In this document: positions 32,801 through 41,312 of the stretch, in pieces
Layout: every line of letters begins with the position of its first letter
Position numbering within the stretch: the stretch's first letter is position 1
Source: a virus
IMG/VR virus record: IMGVR_UViG_3300021959_000049
Span: 1 to 56,092 of that record
Direction: 5' to 3' (one strand)
Length of the DNA stretch: 56,092 nt
The notes under the pieces: model-generated
What the model was told of the DNA's origin: nothing
Database searches by the model: none
The model's input: only the letters and a program-made list of their open reading frames with translations
Position numbers and translations under genes: made by a program

Positions 32801-33946
32801 TTCGGGATCATGAGCTTTGCCAACGGCGGTATCAACATTGACCGACCTGACATCTTCGATCGGCAGCCAGGTGCTACCTCGGGAGTTGGCGGCGGTGGGG
32901 GTGGCATTCCCAGCCCCCAGGCGATCCTTGGTCTGAGCGCCAACCAGTTGACAGTTGGTGCCATCACTCAGGAAGAGTACGAAGATCGACTTCGGGCGCT
33001 GCTTGGTATCTTTGACGAGTTCAGTAACGACTACACCCGAGTGTGGTCTGAGCTTGATCAGTTTGACAAAGAGCGCGTGCGCGAAGCAGAAGACCGTGCC
33101 GAGGAGGAGAAGCGTGCTGCTGAGGAGGCTATCTTCGAGAAGGACCGCCTCATGTCCACTCGGTTCGTCACTGGTGACCTGGAGCGTGACCAGTACCTTG
33201 AGTTCTTGCAGAACCGTTTGGATGGCACAGAAGAGTTCACCGATGAGTGGTTTAGTTACTGGCGTGAGATCCAGAATCTGCAAGACCAGATCACCTCAGA
33301 TGAGGCAGCCTCGGTGCGTGAGACTCAGCGTATTGAGGATCTCAAGTATGAGATCGGCACGACTAGCACCTCTGACTACCTCGTTATCCTGCGCGACAGG
33401 CTGGCAGGTCTTGAAGAGTTCAGCGAAGAGTGGGCTGCTACCTGGCGATTGATTCAGCAGGCCGAGCAGGTCGCTCTTGAAGAGTCTTCCCCTGCTGAGG
33501 TTACAAGCAACCGCCTAAGTGACTTCTCTGGCGCTGGGTTCGTGAGCACAAACCAGCTCACCGCCTACTACGAACGCAAAGCTCGTGACGCTGTTGAGTG
33601 GTACGGCATTGTGCAGCGCCTCAGCTCAGCAGGAGTCAGTCCGGTACTGATTCAGGATCTGCTTGCAGGTGGACCCAGCAGCCTGCCGATGGCAAAGGCC
33701 ATTGAGCGGATGTATCAGCAAGGCGACCTTGCACAACTGACCAGCAACCTAGATGCCATCAGTGCGGTAGAGCGAGTGTCTGGCAGCTTTGTCGGCAACG
33801 TGAGCGGAACCCTGCCAACATTGGGGAATGCCATTGGTGGCGGCGAAGGTGCTATCATCATCGAAGGGGACATGTACTTCAGCGGGATTGACGACGTCAG
33901 AGAGTTCATTGAGAACATCGAGTTTGAGATTGCTTCACGGTCATGA
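29801..33946 (+). CDS. Tape measure protein, 1381 aa
   Basis: Starts with GTG at 29801. Residues 70-340 match the phage tail minor protein/TP901 tape measure region (SRQVPQSAEVLAAGLYDISS ... GAIAAILNAYGLQASEATDI). Hydrophobic segments near 395-420 and 503-519 may insert in the membrane during DNA entry. At about 1.5 angstrom per residue the tail would be near 200 nm (rule-of-thumb estimate). The C-terminal 300 residues are Glu-rich helices. Confidence 0.92.
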   Translation: MKRQIAAKITGDAKDFVKAMQEAETSIEKFTVTASSLAEAFGTVGMAIDEVERKTKRLGQKMAATGTGMAISLGFATKQASDFQREMLNVNSIAGESAHQFERTQQAVIALSRQVPQSAEVLAAGLYDISSSGFQGAEALEILEAAAISASAGLTQAEVSSGAIAAILNAYGLQASEATDISDILFQTVNVGVLTFEELAVTVGDWVATAAAAGIAADEAAAAIATMTLQGINASEASTALARVMQSFIDPSEAFAEVIEDLGYSSGLSMVQTEGLAGAMAILQRETGGSVEQVTDLFNDIRAGRGALALMAQEGQLFAEVAGQVADESQRAGAAADVFAVQAEGLGFQMGILSNNMNAFAIEIGQTLIPVITKMVELATLLAEGFNALPGPVKQTIAVMTAIAAVGLIVSGVFIALFAKQIIWQTGMNLLSQSFSRAAASATGLGAAGNVAAAGLAKAGTAASVAATKMGPLSTITSTARLGMMGLGKAAGTGAARLAGFATTGVLAAFVLWDIRKNSLAARDAMNGLADSMRESFNVSQLDQADAALERMRQQVTDLKNETFGFLDAVGLIVTGQSLPGFGIFGGDDGIIGRNPVAEKAQAEAEAMQVLIEYEQRSNLAYATIRAGVAEARGEVDMFGESYGASLITLSDGTTKVLEGQDAILRSTEDLSDAQIAAISSAAGVDLSAIYGGTATAEDIRRIADEVVAYEQALTAADPASGRLALQLIELSDEATTVAQKFDLLNQIFRDIIDDSFAFDEATDNVNSLINGIAQSIIDLEGGTSLAEAMDFDNFSDEAIGLRDEFRGLIGGVIQQTQAWAESQENLTGIELAAYIQDQIGELEGLFDTLELTEEQADAFLEPLKAIAENPDIFLAFDNNLDEDENDLDSVEEQLERIDDLEVEPSIGLDISEFERKMRLFESAFSRIPQFTGPTLPPDPTQLPGYGSVYNADGGHYPTIARGGPMRIWNEPETGGEAYIPLGKNKRATAMPVLMQVLKEFGIMSFANGGINIDRPDIFDRQPGATSGVGGGGGGIPSPQAILGLSANQLTVGAITQEEYEDRLRALLGIFDEFSNDYTRVWSELDQFDKERVREAEDRAEEEKRAAEEAIFEKDRLMSTRFVTGDLERDQYLEFLQNRLDGTEEFTDEWFSYWREIQNLQDQITSDEAASVRETQRIEDLKYEIGTTSTSDYLVILRDRLAGLEEFSEEWAATWRLIQQAEQVALEESSPAEVTSNRLSDFSGAGFVSTNQLTAYYERKARDAVEWYGIVQRLSSAGVSPVLIQDLLAGGPSSLPMAKAIERMYQQGDLAQLTSNLDAISAVERVSGSFVGNVSGTLPTLGNAIGGGEGAIIIEGDMYFSGIDDVREFIENIEFEIASRS

Positions 33947-34800
33947 TTTACCTTAGCGACGACGACAACGGCGTAATCCCACGGGTTGATCTCAACCGAG
34001 ACAACCAGATCATCATCAGTCAGCTTGACCCTGGCTTCCCAGCGATCCGTGAGGTCACCGACCCCTACGTTGATGCAAGCGGTGTGATCGACAGCACCGT
34101 CTATCACGATGCTCGCCGGGTGAGCCTGCGTGGCATGATCGTCGATGGGGCTCTGCCCAGGCACCAAGTTCTAAACCGGATCATGGCTCACATGATTCCT
34201 AGCGCACGCAGCTATCTCCACTGGCAGCTCAACGACGAGACCAGCGCTGACGCTCGTTGCGTCCGCTTCCGTGCGGGCAACGTCAGTCGCCCGGTTCAAG
34301 CTCACAACCGTATCTACTTCAATCTGAGCCTGATCGCAGCCAAGGGTGTGATCGAGTCCAGCGAGCTGATCACTAAGACCATCAATCCATCAACTGCGGG
34401 TGGCACCGAAAGTGGTCGCGCATACGACTTGACGTTTGACCGGACCTACCCCGCCAGTGATCCAATCGGTAGTGCGAACATTGAGAACTTGGGTAGCGTG
34501 ACAGCTTGGCCTATCATCAAGATCTTCGGAGAATGCACCAATCCGGTGATCGACAACGTGACGACAGGACAAAGCTTTGAGTTCCCGTCGCTCTCTGTGG
34601 CGGCTGGTGAGGTCATCACGATTGATACCGTCAACCGTACTATCCTGAATCAAAGCGACCAGAGCAGGATGCCAGATCTAGACCTCACCACGAGCGAGTG
34701 GTGGGGGCTACAGTCAGGCGTGAACATTCTTGCTTTCCAGCCCACCACCTCTACAGCCGCCTCCAAGTGTACGGTTCAGTACCGTCACGCTTACATCTAG
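33943..34800 (+). CDS. Distal tail protein (Dit-like), 285 aa
   Basis: Place behind the tape measure, length, and an N-terminal domain with VSLRGMIVDGALPRHQVLNRIMAHM near residue 48, followed by a beta-sandwich, fit siphovirus distal tail proteins that form the hub ring. GTCATGA overlap with the tape measure stop. Confidence 0.75.
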   Translation: MIYLSDDDNGVIPRVDLNRDNQIIISQLDPGFPAIREVTDPYVDASGVIDSTVYHDARRVSLRGMIVDGALPRHQVLNRIMAHMIPSARSYLHWQLNDETSADARCVRFRAGNVSRPVQAHNRIYFNLSLIAAKGVIESSELITKTINPSTAGGTESGRAYDLTFDRTYPASDPIGSANIENLGSVTAWPIIKIFGECTNPVIDNVTTGQSFEFPSLSVAAGEVITIDTVNRTILNQSDQSRMPDLDLTTSEWWGLQSGVNILAFQPTTSTAASKCTVQYRHAYI

Positions 34801-34814
34801 GGAGACCCAGACTC

Positions 34815-36026
34815 ATGACCATTTACGGCAACTGGCTACAGAACGTGACCTATGCGGCACGCATTGATCGCCAGATCCTTGAGGGGCTTACCAACGGTGA
34901 AGGCGTCGTTGGCTTGGCTGCCTTCAAGGGCGAGCTCAGCACAGGAACTCTCAGCATTGACCTTGCCGCTGGGCAGGCCATTGTTCAGGGCGACGATCAA
35001 ACCAACCAGGGTCGGTATGCAGTCCTCAGTGACGCTAGCGCCAATGTGGCCCTGACTGCACCAGCTAGCGATAGCAAGTACGTCGCTGTTGGCCTTCAGG
35101 TTCAAGACCCGAACGCAACTGGTCCCGCAGGTGACAATGTCATCTTTGACACGGTTGACGGTTCTAGTGGGTCTTCTCCGACCAAGCCAACCATCCCCGA
35201 CAGCTTCTTGTTGCTCTACTGGGTCTTGGTTCCGAGCACGGCGACTGTTGGCAGCGACTGCACCGCTGAAGATATGCGGTCTGATGTTCAGTCCACGCCG
35301 ACTGGCAGCATCATGCCTTGGGCTGGCGGCAATAGCGCGAACCTGCCTGCTGGCTATCTGCGTGCGGATGGTAGCGCAGTCAGCCGCACGACCTACGCAA
35401 GCCTGTGGGAAGTTTGCGGAACCACTTACGGTTCTGGTGATGGTAGCACCACGTTCAACCTGCCTGACTTGCGCGGTCGTGTTCCTGTTGGCATTGACGA
35501 CATGGGCAACGGTGATGCCGGTCGCCTGACTATCGGTCAGACCCTGGGTGCAGGCGGCGGGCAGGAAGAAGTGGCCCTTACCGTTGTTGAGATGCCTGCG
35601 CACGATCACTCAGGTGACACCGGGAACACTACGGCCACCCACAATCACGGCGCAGGATCTTACTCTGCTGATTCGGGTGGTAGTCACACTCACAATCAGG
35701 GCACTCTAGCAACGACCTCAAATGGCACGCACTTTCACGAGATGGCCGATACCTTCGCCCGCCTGAGCGGAGAACCTGCTGGTCGTAGCCCAAGTGAAAT
35801 CTCTTCTGCTGATACCAGCAGCCCGCTGCTGACTGCTTCTGCTGGTGCGCACACTCACACCATCACCGGTAGTGTCTCGACCCACACCGGTCACACTCAC
35901 ACCGTTTCCGGAACAAGCGCCAACGGTGGGGCTAGTCACAAGCACAGCATTAGCTCTCAGGGAAGCGGCACGGCTCACACCAACATGCAGCCATACGTCG
36001 CACTCAGCTACCTGATCAAGACCTGA
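34815..36026 (+). CDS. Tail collar-domain fibre with HxH metal-binding tip, 403 aa
   Basis: Residues 163-226 form a phage tail collar domain (GSIMPWAGGNSANLPAGYL ... NLPDLRGRVPVG). From about 258 on come many HxH pairs (HDHS, HNHG, HTHN, HFHE, HTHT, HTHTV, HKHS), the plan used by T4-like fibre tips to bind metal ions along the trimer axis. It ends with the common MQPYVALSYLIKT. Probably a trimeric receptor-binding protein. Start MTIYGNWLQNV at 34815 behind AGGGAGA. Confidence 0.85.
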   Translation: MTIYGNWLQNVTYAARIDRQILEGLTNGEGVVGLAAFKGELSTGTLSIDLAAGQAIVQGDDQTNQGRYAVLSDASANVALTAPASDSKYVAVGLQVQDPNATGPAGDNVIFDTVDGSSGSSPTKPTIPDSFLLLYWVLVPSTATVGSDCTAEDMRSDVQSTPTGSIMPWAGGNSANLPAGYLRADGSAVSRTTYASLWEVCGTTYGSGDGSTTFNLPDLRGRVPVGIDDMGNGDAGRLTIGQTLGAGGGQEEVALTVVEMPAHDHSGDTGNTTATHNHGAGSYSADSGGSHTHNQGTLATTSNGTHFHEMADTFARLSGEPAGRSPSEISSADTSSPLLTASAGAHTHTITGSVSTHTGHTHTVSGTSANGGASHKHSISSQGSGTAHTNMQPYVALSYLIKT

Positions 36027-36029
36027 GTC

Positions 36030-37028
36030 ATGGCGTGGATCTTTACTGGTGGTAATGGCGCTGCCAATACCTACCAGCTTCCTTTCATGAGGAGTCGCAA
36101 GATCACGTTCAGGCGTCGTGGGCCAGCAACCGTCACATGGAAGATGGACGGTCGTGACTCTCGCACAGAGTCAGTCACTGAGATGGTTCACGATCTCAAG
36201 GGTTACCGGGACAAGGAACTACTGTTCCGCGGTCGTATTGGGCCTAGCAATGACGACATCGGTGGCAGGCACAATGTCAACATGGCGGCCCTGGACTACC
36301 GGGGTCGGATGCAGCACCGACTGATCAAGTCTAGCTACACGCTGGGCTATCTCGGTGTAGAACCAGTCAGCCAGATCAACAGCCTGCTGGCAACGCTTCA
36401 AGCAGAGACCAACGGCAACGAAGGTATCAGCGCAGGCACTCAGGACACCGTTGCGGCCAGGGACTTCACTTGGCGCTTGGGCATGAGCTTCACTCAGGCA
36501 GTAGACGTCATCGCAGAAGCAGACGACGGCTTTGACTGGGAGATCGACGCCAACATGAACTTGAACACTTACGCTCCCAGTCGCGGCTCTACGAAGACAG
36601 AGCCGCTTGACTTCGGCGGTGCTATCGCAAGCGTGAAGCGTCAGCTCAAGGGCAATGCCTTCGGCAACTTTGTCTTGGGTATGGGTCAGGGGTTCTTGAG
36701 CCCTGAGGAGATCGCAGCCTCTGACATTGCAACTGACTCTCGGGGTCGCTGGGAGATCACGCGTAGCTGGCCTGACGTAGCCACTCAAGCAGTCAATGAC
36801 GGTAGAACTCAATACCTGCTTGACGAAGTCAACACCCGGCAGTACCACTACAAGATCAAGCTTCGCCAAGGATGGTGGACCGGCAAAGACAAGCTCTGGC
36901 TTGGAGATGTGTTCCCTGTTCGGGTCAAGAGCGGCAGGCTAGACATTGACACCACGCTCAAGGTTGAGAACATTGTCATCAGCCTTGACAGCAGCGGGGT
37001 AGAGACCGTGGAAGTTGAGATGCAGTAA
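36030..37028 (+). CDS. Minor tail/hub protein (gp37-like siphovirus family), 332 aa
   Basis: Pattern of hub proteins with an N-terminal domain (KITFRRRGPATVTWKMDG, residues 24-41) and later DYRGRMQHRLI and FDWEIDANMNLNTYAP near 168, typical of Gp37-like proteins of actinophages. Position between distal tail/fibre and fibre genes supports a tail-tip role. Confidence 0.7.
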   Translation: MAWIFTGGNGAANTYQLPFMRSRKITFRRRGPATVTWKMDGRDSRTESVTEMVHDLKGYRDKELLFRGRIGPSNDDIGGRHNVNMAALDYRGRMQHRLIKSSYTLGYLGVEPVSQINSLLATLQAETNGNEGISAGTQDTVAARDFTWRLGMSFTQAVDVIAEADDGFDWEIDANMNLNTYAPSRGSTKTEPLDFGGAIASVKRQLKGNAFGNFVLGMGQGFLSPEEIAASDIATDSRGRWEITRSWPDVATQAVNDGRTQYLLDEVNTRQYHYKIKLRQGWWTGKDKLWLGDVFPVRVKSGRLDIDTTLKVENIVISLDSSGVETVEVEMQ

Positions 37029-37029
37029 C

Positions 37030-38700
37030 ATGTTCGCTGGCGACAAGATTCAAGACAGCATCATTGACATTGGCGACCGCGTTAGCATCCTTGAGCGCGA
37101 GGTCTCCCTTGATGCAGGAGGTGCCAGCGAGGAACTCAATGGTCCGGTGCATCTTCAGGTCAAGAACACTTCTGGCGTTGCGCTCACCAAAGGCAGTCCT
37201 GTTTACGCGACCGGTTCAGTTGGTGCTTCTGGAGCGGTTGAGGTGTCTCCTTCTGACGCAGACTCATCATCAACTATGCCTGCGCTGGGTTTGCTCAATC
37301 AGGATCTCAGTAACGGCCAGACCGGTGATGCCACGCTGCTAGGAGTCATCACTGAAGTTAATACGTCTGCCTATGCAGTCAACGACGAGCTTTACGTTTC
37401 TACCACTGCTGGTGCTCTGACGAATGTTCGCCCTACCGGTGCCTCCGACCTCGTGCAGAAGATTGGCAGGGTTGTGCGCTCTCACGCCACGACCGGAGAG
37501 ATCGTTGTTCTTGGTGCGGGTCGTACCAACGATGTTCCCAACGGAACACTCGCTAACGACATCAGCGGGAACGCTGCCACAGCGACTGCGCTTGAGACGG
37601 CTAGGACGATTGGTGGTGTGTCGTTTGATGGCACGGCAAACATCAACCTGCCTGGGGTAAACACGGCAGGCAATCAGGACACTTCGGGCAATGCTGCTAC
37701 GGCGACCAAGTGGTCGGCGGCCACCACGCTGTCTTTGGCTGGCGACGCTAGCGGTTCCGTTGTGTTTGACGGTTCGGATACGACCGAGACGTTGACCGTG
37801 ACTGTCGCCAACGATTCGCATACGCACGACACTCGGTATTACACCGAGTCGGAGTCTAACGCTCGGTACTTGCAACTAACTGGCGGAACCATGACGGGCG
37901 AATTGCAGTTGAACGCTCGCCTTGACGTTGGTAATGGTACTAACAGTAATCACGAGATTCGCATCTACAAGGCAGACAACAACGTTTCTGACCACATCCA
38001 GTTTTACAACGGCACGACTCGTATTGGTGAGATTGGTTGTCAGGACACGACTTGGTTGCGGATCAACCAGGTAACTGCCAAGAACATATATTCGCCTAGA
38101 TATTTCCGACTTGACGGTGGTATCAGCACGAACAATGTGCTTTCCGTTGGTCAAACCTCGCTGAACACGGCACGTCGTTTCTATGTGTACGGCGGCTCGC
38201 TTGCTTCGGAAATCCGTCGTGAAACTTTGTCAGGGTCATCTGGCATCATTGTGTTTTCAGGCACGGGCGGTTCGTCACGATTCATCTTCTATGCAGACGG
38301 CGACGCTGCCAAGATCACAGGTGCAGGCGACTGGCAGGGCATCTCTGACGACCGCCTGAAGACCAAGCTGACGAGCCTTGACAGCGACGACATCTTGGCC
38401 AAGCTGATGGCGCTCGACCCAACGATGTACGAGCACACTCACACTGTAAACCTTGTGAGTGACGGCAACGGCGAAGATGACCTTGAGATCGTAGAGCTTG
38501 ATGAACCTGATCCTGCTGTTGTTGGCTTCATGGCTAGCGACTTTGAGGTTCAGTTCCCAGAGCTAGTTATGACGAAGGGTACTGACAACATTCGGCATTT
38601 GCCGATTGGTCAATGGGACGCAATTCTGACTGCTGGTTTGCAAGCTGCGGTGCAACGCATTGAAGACCTTGAGGCTCGGGTAGCTGCGCTTGAAGCGTGA
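37030..38700 (+). CDS. Tail fibre with C-terminal S74 intramolecular chaperone domain, 556 aa
   Basis: A repetitive beta-rich shaft (SGNAATATALETARTIGGVSFDG repeated in variants near residues 180-235) leads to a C-terminal S74 chaperone domain from S439-D440 (SDDRLKTKL), with GFMASDFEVQFPELV, and a coiled coil at the end (QRIEDLEARVAAL). In this family the C-terminal part guides trimer folding and cuts itself off. Start MFAGDKIQDS at 37030. Confidence 0.85.
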   Translation: MFAGDKIQDSIIDIGDRVSILEREVSLDAGGASEELNGPVHLQVKNTSGVALTKGSPVYATGSVGASGAVEVSPSDADSSSTMPALGLLNQDLSNGQTGDATLLGVITEVNTSAYAVNDELYVSTTAGALTNVRPTGASDLVQKIGRVVRSHATTGEIVVLGAGRTNDVPNGTLANDISGNAATATALETARTIGGVSFDGTANINLPGVNTAGNQDTSGNAATATKWSAATTLSLAGDASGSVVFDGSDTTETLTVTVANDSHTHDTRYYTESESNARYLQLTGGTMTGELQLNARLDVGNGTNSNHEIRIYKADNNVSDHIQFYNGTTRIGEIGCQDTTWLRINQVTAKNIYSPRYFRLDGGISTNNVLSVGQTSLNTARRFYVYGGSLASEIRRETLSGSSGIIVFSGTGGSSRFIFYADGDAAKITGAGDWQGISDDRLKTKLTSLDSDDILAKLMALDPTMYEHTHTVNLVSDGNGEDDLEIVELDEPDPAVVGFMASDFEVQFPELVMTKGTDNIRHLPIGQWDAILTAGLQAAVQRIEDLEARVAALEA

Positions 38701-38709
38701 TTGTGGGCT

Positions 38710-38889
38710 ATGCTGCCCCACGTGAATGTCACACCGGAAGAAGTTATCGCAGTCATGCAGACCCGGTTCCCCAAGGAGCTGGAGATTTGCGTGCTCACAA
38801 TCCAGAATCAGAAGCTAGTTCAAGAGCGGGAAACGGGGGCTCAAGATGACGAAAGCAAACGAGTTCAAGTCGGGGATACAGCCGACTAG
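38710..38889 (+). CDS. Small coiled-coil protein, 59 aa
   Basis: MLPHVNVTPEEVIAVMQTRF ... VLTIQNQKLVQERE resembles short tail-region proteins of actinophages. The ATG at 38710 is chosen over TTG 38701; the ribosome site is weak. Overlaps the next gene by 44 bases. Confidence 0.5.
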   Translation: MLPHVNVTPEEVIAVMQTRFPKELEICVLTIQNQKLVQERETGAQDDESKRVQVGDTAD

Positions 38890-39076
38890 GCGGGACAGCT
38901 ATACCAGCGTCATTTCTCAGCTTGAGCAGAACGACCCAGAACTACTAGCAGCAATCACTGAAGCGCTAAGCGAACCGCACTCCTCCCTGGCGGCGATTCA
39001 TCGTAGCATCAGAGAAGTCGGCATTGACATTGGCTACTCTGCGATAGTCAGGTGGCGAGATTATGTCCGCGGCTGA
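38846..39076 (+). CDS. Small helix-turn-helix-like protein, 76 aa
   Basis: The C-terminal half (SSLAAIHRSIREVGIDIGYS AIVRWRDYVRG, split for reading) has the spacing of a helix-turn-helix. It ends 14 bases into the phosphoesterase gene. Possible regulator; no family assigned. Confidence 0.6.
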   Translation: MTKANEFKSGIQPTRRDSYTSVISQLEQNDPELLAAITEALSEPHSSLAAIHRSIREVGIDIGYSAIVRWRDYVRG

Positions 39077-40217
39077 AGAGTTCACTCGGCTTACTGCACA
39101 TCACAACGGGCCTGACAAGCCACCTCCCGGCTGGGAACCTGGTCACCTGATCAACCACGAGACGGGGCAGGCAGAATACACAGGGCTTGCGACGACCGAA
39201 GCTATCGACCCCGACGAGGCAGGCATCCTCGCCGAGATGAAGCTTGATCCTGGCGAGTGGGCTATCAAGCCTGGCAGCTTGCAGGTTCGTAAGTGGCAGC
39301 AGAAGGCCGGGACCGGAGAGTGGTGCTGGTATTACCGCATCACCGCTGTGCGCCGCTCTAAGGCGTTTGGCGACCTGGACGACCTAATCACAGCGCTTAG
39401 GCGTCGGAAGCGCTCTAAGGGGCTTACAGAGGCTCCTGGCGGGCAAGTGTGGGCTACGTCTGACTGGCAGGTTGGTAAGGCTGGCACGGTGGAACATGTT
39501 CTGCAGTCCCTGGGTGAACTGCCCGCACGGTTTGAGGATTCGTGGCGGCGCTCAGGCAAGCCTGGTCATATCATGATTGCTTTCGGTGGTGACCTCGTTG
39601 AGTCGTGCAGCCCGAACCATTACGGAAGCCAGCAGCTTTACACGGTAGAGATGACCGACCGTGAACAGCGTGCCGTGGTGCGTGAGGCTGCAATGGCCAT
39701 CATTGACAAAGCCAGCACCCTGGTGAACTCTGTCACGGTGGCGGCTGTTCCTGGCAACCACGGAGAGAACCGGCACGGCAAGCGCGATCACATTGTTGGC
39801 GACAACGTAGATGTGGCTGCCATCGATGATTGCAGATGGGCCTGCATGGATCTGGAGCAGTACCAGCATGTGCAGTGGGCTGTTCCTGGCAATGACCTCA
39901 CGGTCTGCGTTGAGGTAGACGGCTTGCGGGTGGGCTTGTTCCACGGCCACCAGATCGGTGGCCAGGGCAAAGTTCAGGGATGGCACGACAAGCAGGCAGG
40001 GAACCATCGCCCGATTGGCTCTGCAGAGTTGCTGATTTCAGGTCACTTCCACAGTTTCCGCTGTGAGTGGCTTGGCCCTCGCACTTGGATTCAGTGCCCG
40101 AGCGAAGACGCTGGCAGCCCGCAGTACGCGGAGATCGCTGGTGCTGGTGCCCGTCGTTCTGGTTCGGTGACGGTAGATGTAAATCAAGGAACTGTCAAAG
40201 ATATTCGTATTGTGTGA
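39063..40217 (+). CDS. Calcineurin-like metallophosphoesterase, 384 aa
   Basis: Metal-site motifs in order: TSDWQVGK near residue 137, GGDLVE near 178, GNHGEN near 229, HGHQ near 298 and SGHFHSF near 328, the Mre11/SbcD-like phosphoesterase set. The first 110 residues are an additional domain that may bind DNA. Similar genes lie behind tail genes in many phages, with unknown substrates. Confidence 0.85.
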   Translation: MSAAEEFTRLTAHHNGPDKPPPGWEPGHLINHETGQAEYTGLATTEAIDPDEAGILAEMKLDPGEWAIKPGSLQVRKWQQKAGTGEWCWYYRITAVRRSKAFGDLDDLITALRRRKRSKGLTEAPGGQVWATSDWQVGKAGTVEHVLQSLGELPARFEDSWRRSGKPGHIMIAFGGDLVESCSPNHYGSQQLYTVEMTDREQRAVVREAAMAIIDKASTLVNSVTVAAVPGNHGENRHGKRDHIVGDNVDVAAIDDCRWACMDLEQYQHVQWAVPGNDLTVCVEVDGLRVGLFHGHQIGGQGKVQGWHDKQAGNHRPIGSAELLISGHFHSFRCEWLGPRTWIQCPSEDAGSPQYAEIAGAGARRSGSVTVDVNQGTVKDIRIV

Positions 40218-40303
40218 TTGTTCTCAGTTGCACAATGAGTTAGCGTTCAGGAAACAAGAACCCCTAGCAACGTTAACCTGATCCCTGTTACAGGAATAGA
40301 CCG

Positions 40304-40612
40304 ATGAACACTACCGGGCTAGGAGCAATCCTTATAGGCGCTTTCACAGCGATGACGACTTCGCTGGGCAGCCTGATTGCTGTTCTTGGCCAGGTGGATA
40401 TGTCTACCGGAGCCGAAACTGGTCTTCTGGTAACGGGCAGCAGCGCAGGTATGAGCGCAGCCGCTCTGGCTTACGTCGTAAGGATGGTGGTCAGTGGCAG
40501 GCTGGTTCATCGTGACGTTGAGGAAAGCGAAGAAGAGCTGCGCAAGCTAGTGGCTGAGTCTATGGAACGTGAGCGGGTGTACGCTCAGTTCATCGAGAAA
40601 CGCATTGGCTAG
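40304..40612 (+). CDS. Holin-like membrane protein, 102 aa
   Basis: Two transmembrane helices (residues 4-28 and 40-64) joined by a short turn, then a highly charged C-terminal tail (EESEEELRKLVAESMERER). Size and plan fit a class II holin. It is the last gene of the late block, which fits timed lysis. The endolysin is far upstream at 14.5 kb. Confidence 0.6.
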   Translation: MNTTGLGAILIGAFTAMTTSLGSLIAVLGQVDMSTGAETGLLVTGSSAGMSAAALAYVVRMVVSGRLVHRDVEESEEELRKLVAESMERERVYAQFIEKRIG

Positions 40613-40619
40613 GGCAAAT

Positions 40620-40665
40620 AGCTCTGAACCTACCAGCGGCGCTGTAAGGCCCGTAGGCGAGAGCT
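40620..40665 (+). ncRNA. Possible structured RNA at the convergent end
   Basis: AGCTCT (40620-40625) pairs with AGAGCT (40660-40665), CCTAC (40629-40633) with GTAGG (40653-40657), enclosing an inner AGCGGCGCT. It lies directly behind the holin-like gene. May be a transcript end element rather than a separate RNA. Not a tRNA. Confidence 0.3.
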
Positions 40666-40772
40666 AGTGCTTGTCCGGTACTACACCCTCACCGGGGGTG
40701 CCAGCGACGCAGCAGGGGCCACCGTGGCGCTCCTGGCAGACAGCCCAATAGTCTCCCCGACAAGGCAAGAGA

Positions 40773-40793
40773 CCCCGCCCATATAGGACGGGG
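40773..40793. terminator. Bidirectional hairpin between converging blocks
   Basis: CCCCGCCC / GGACGGGG with a 5-base loop and one mismatch. The gap 40613-40849 holds no gene; it contains several G+C-rich hairpins and two copies of ATCAGTATA (40829-40847). Confidence 0.55.
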
Positions 40794-40849
40794 CCTCTGC
40801 CACACACATGGACGGGGATCCACGTAGATCAGTATACCAATCAGTATAT

Positions 40850-41113
40850 CTAAATGACGTCGTCTTCGCTAGGGGCCGGACCGTTTGCCGGATGCGCAGC
40901 CAAAGCATTGAGTTCGTCAACGAACTGCTTCTGGTTGACTTGCTGTGGACCGATCACGATGCCGAGCAGCAACGCATTGAACGCCGTGATGGCACCGACT
41001 TGGGCTTCAGTCCAGTTGACGATGTCAAACACCAACAGGATGAACACCAGGCTGTCAAACAGCGCTAGTAGTTGAACCTGCCGGATGCGAAGCTGCCGCA
41101 AGATCTGTTCCAT
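40850..41113 (-). CDS. Holin-like membrane protein, 87 aa
   Basis: Two hydrophobic segments (residues 15-32, LLALFDSLVFILLVFDIV, and 38-55, VGAITAFNALLLGIVIGP) joined by the sequence NWTEAQ, a plan common in actinophage holins. CAGGAG before the ATG. It is the last gene of the leftward block, in tail-to-tail arrangement with the other holin-like gene. Confidence 0.65.
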   Translation of the reverse strand: MEQILRQLRIRQVQLLALFDSLVFILLVFDIVNWTEAQVGAITAFNALLLGIVIGPQQVNQKQFVDELNALAAHPANGPAPSEDDVI

Positions 41114-41312
41114 GATTATCTCCTGATTGACTAACGAGCGTAACCCTAGTTACTTCTACGCTCCCAGGCATGTTCTCTACGAATCTATTGCGAGCCTGCT
41201 GTTCTGCCCATGCTTGAGACTCTGGCGGCGCTGCCACCGAGATGTTCGCAAAGCGCTCGTAGCGGTAGTTGCCCTGCTTCTTGTTGAAGGTGATGCTGAA
41301 GTTGTAAATCAC
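41055..41312 (-). CDS. Hypothetical protein, 85 aa
   Basis: GTG at 41312 overlaps the ThyX stop (GTGA). Beta-alpha-beta plan (MIYNFSITFNKKQGNYRYERF ... SVEVTRVTLV) with a Ser/Ala-rich end that overlaps the holin-like gene by 59 bases. Unknown. Confidence 0.6.
   Translation of the reverse strand: MIYNFSITFNKKQGNYRYERFANISVAAPPESQAWAEQQARNRFVENMPGSVEVTRVTLVSQSGDNHGTDLAAASHPAGSTTSAV

Noticed and set aside
40620-40760. tRNA gene in the convergent gap
   Set aside because: Stems exist but no T-loop GGTTCRA, anticodon arm or CCA-type acceptor fit.
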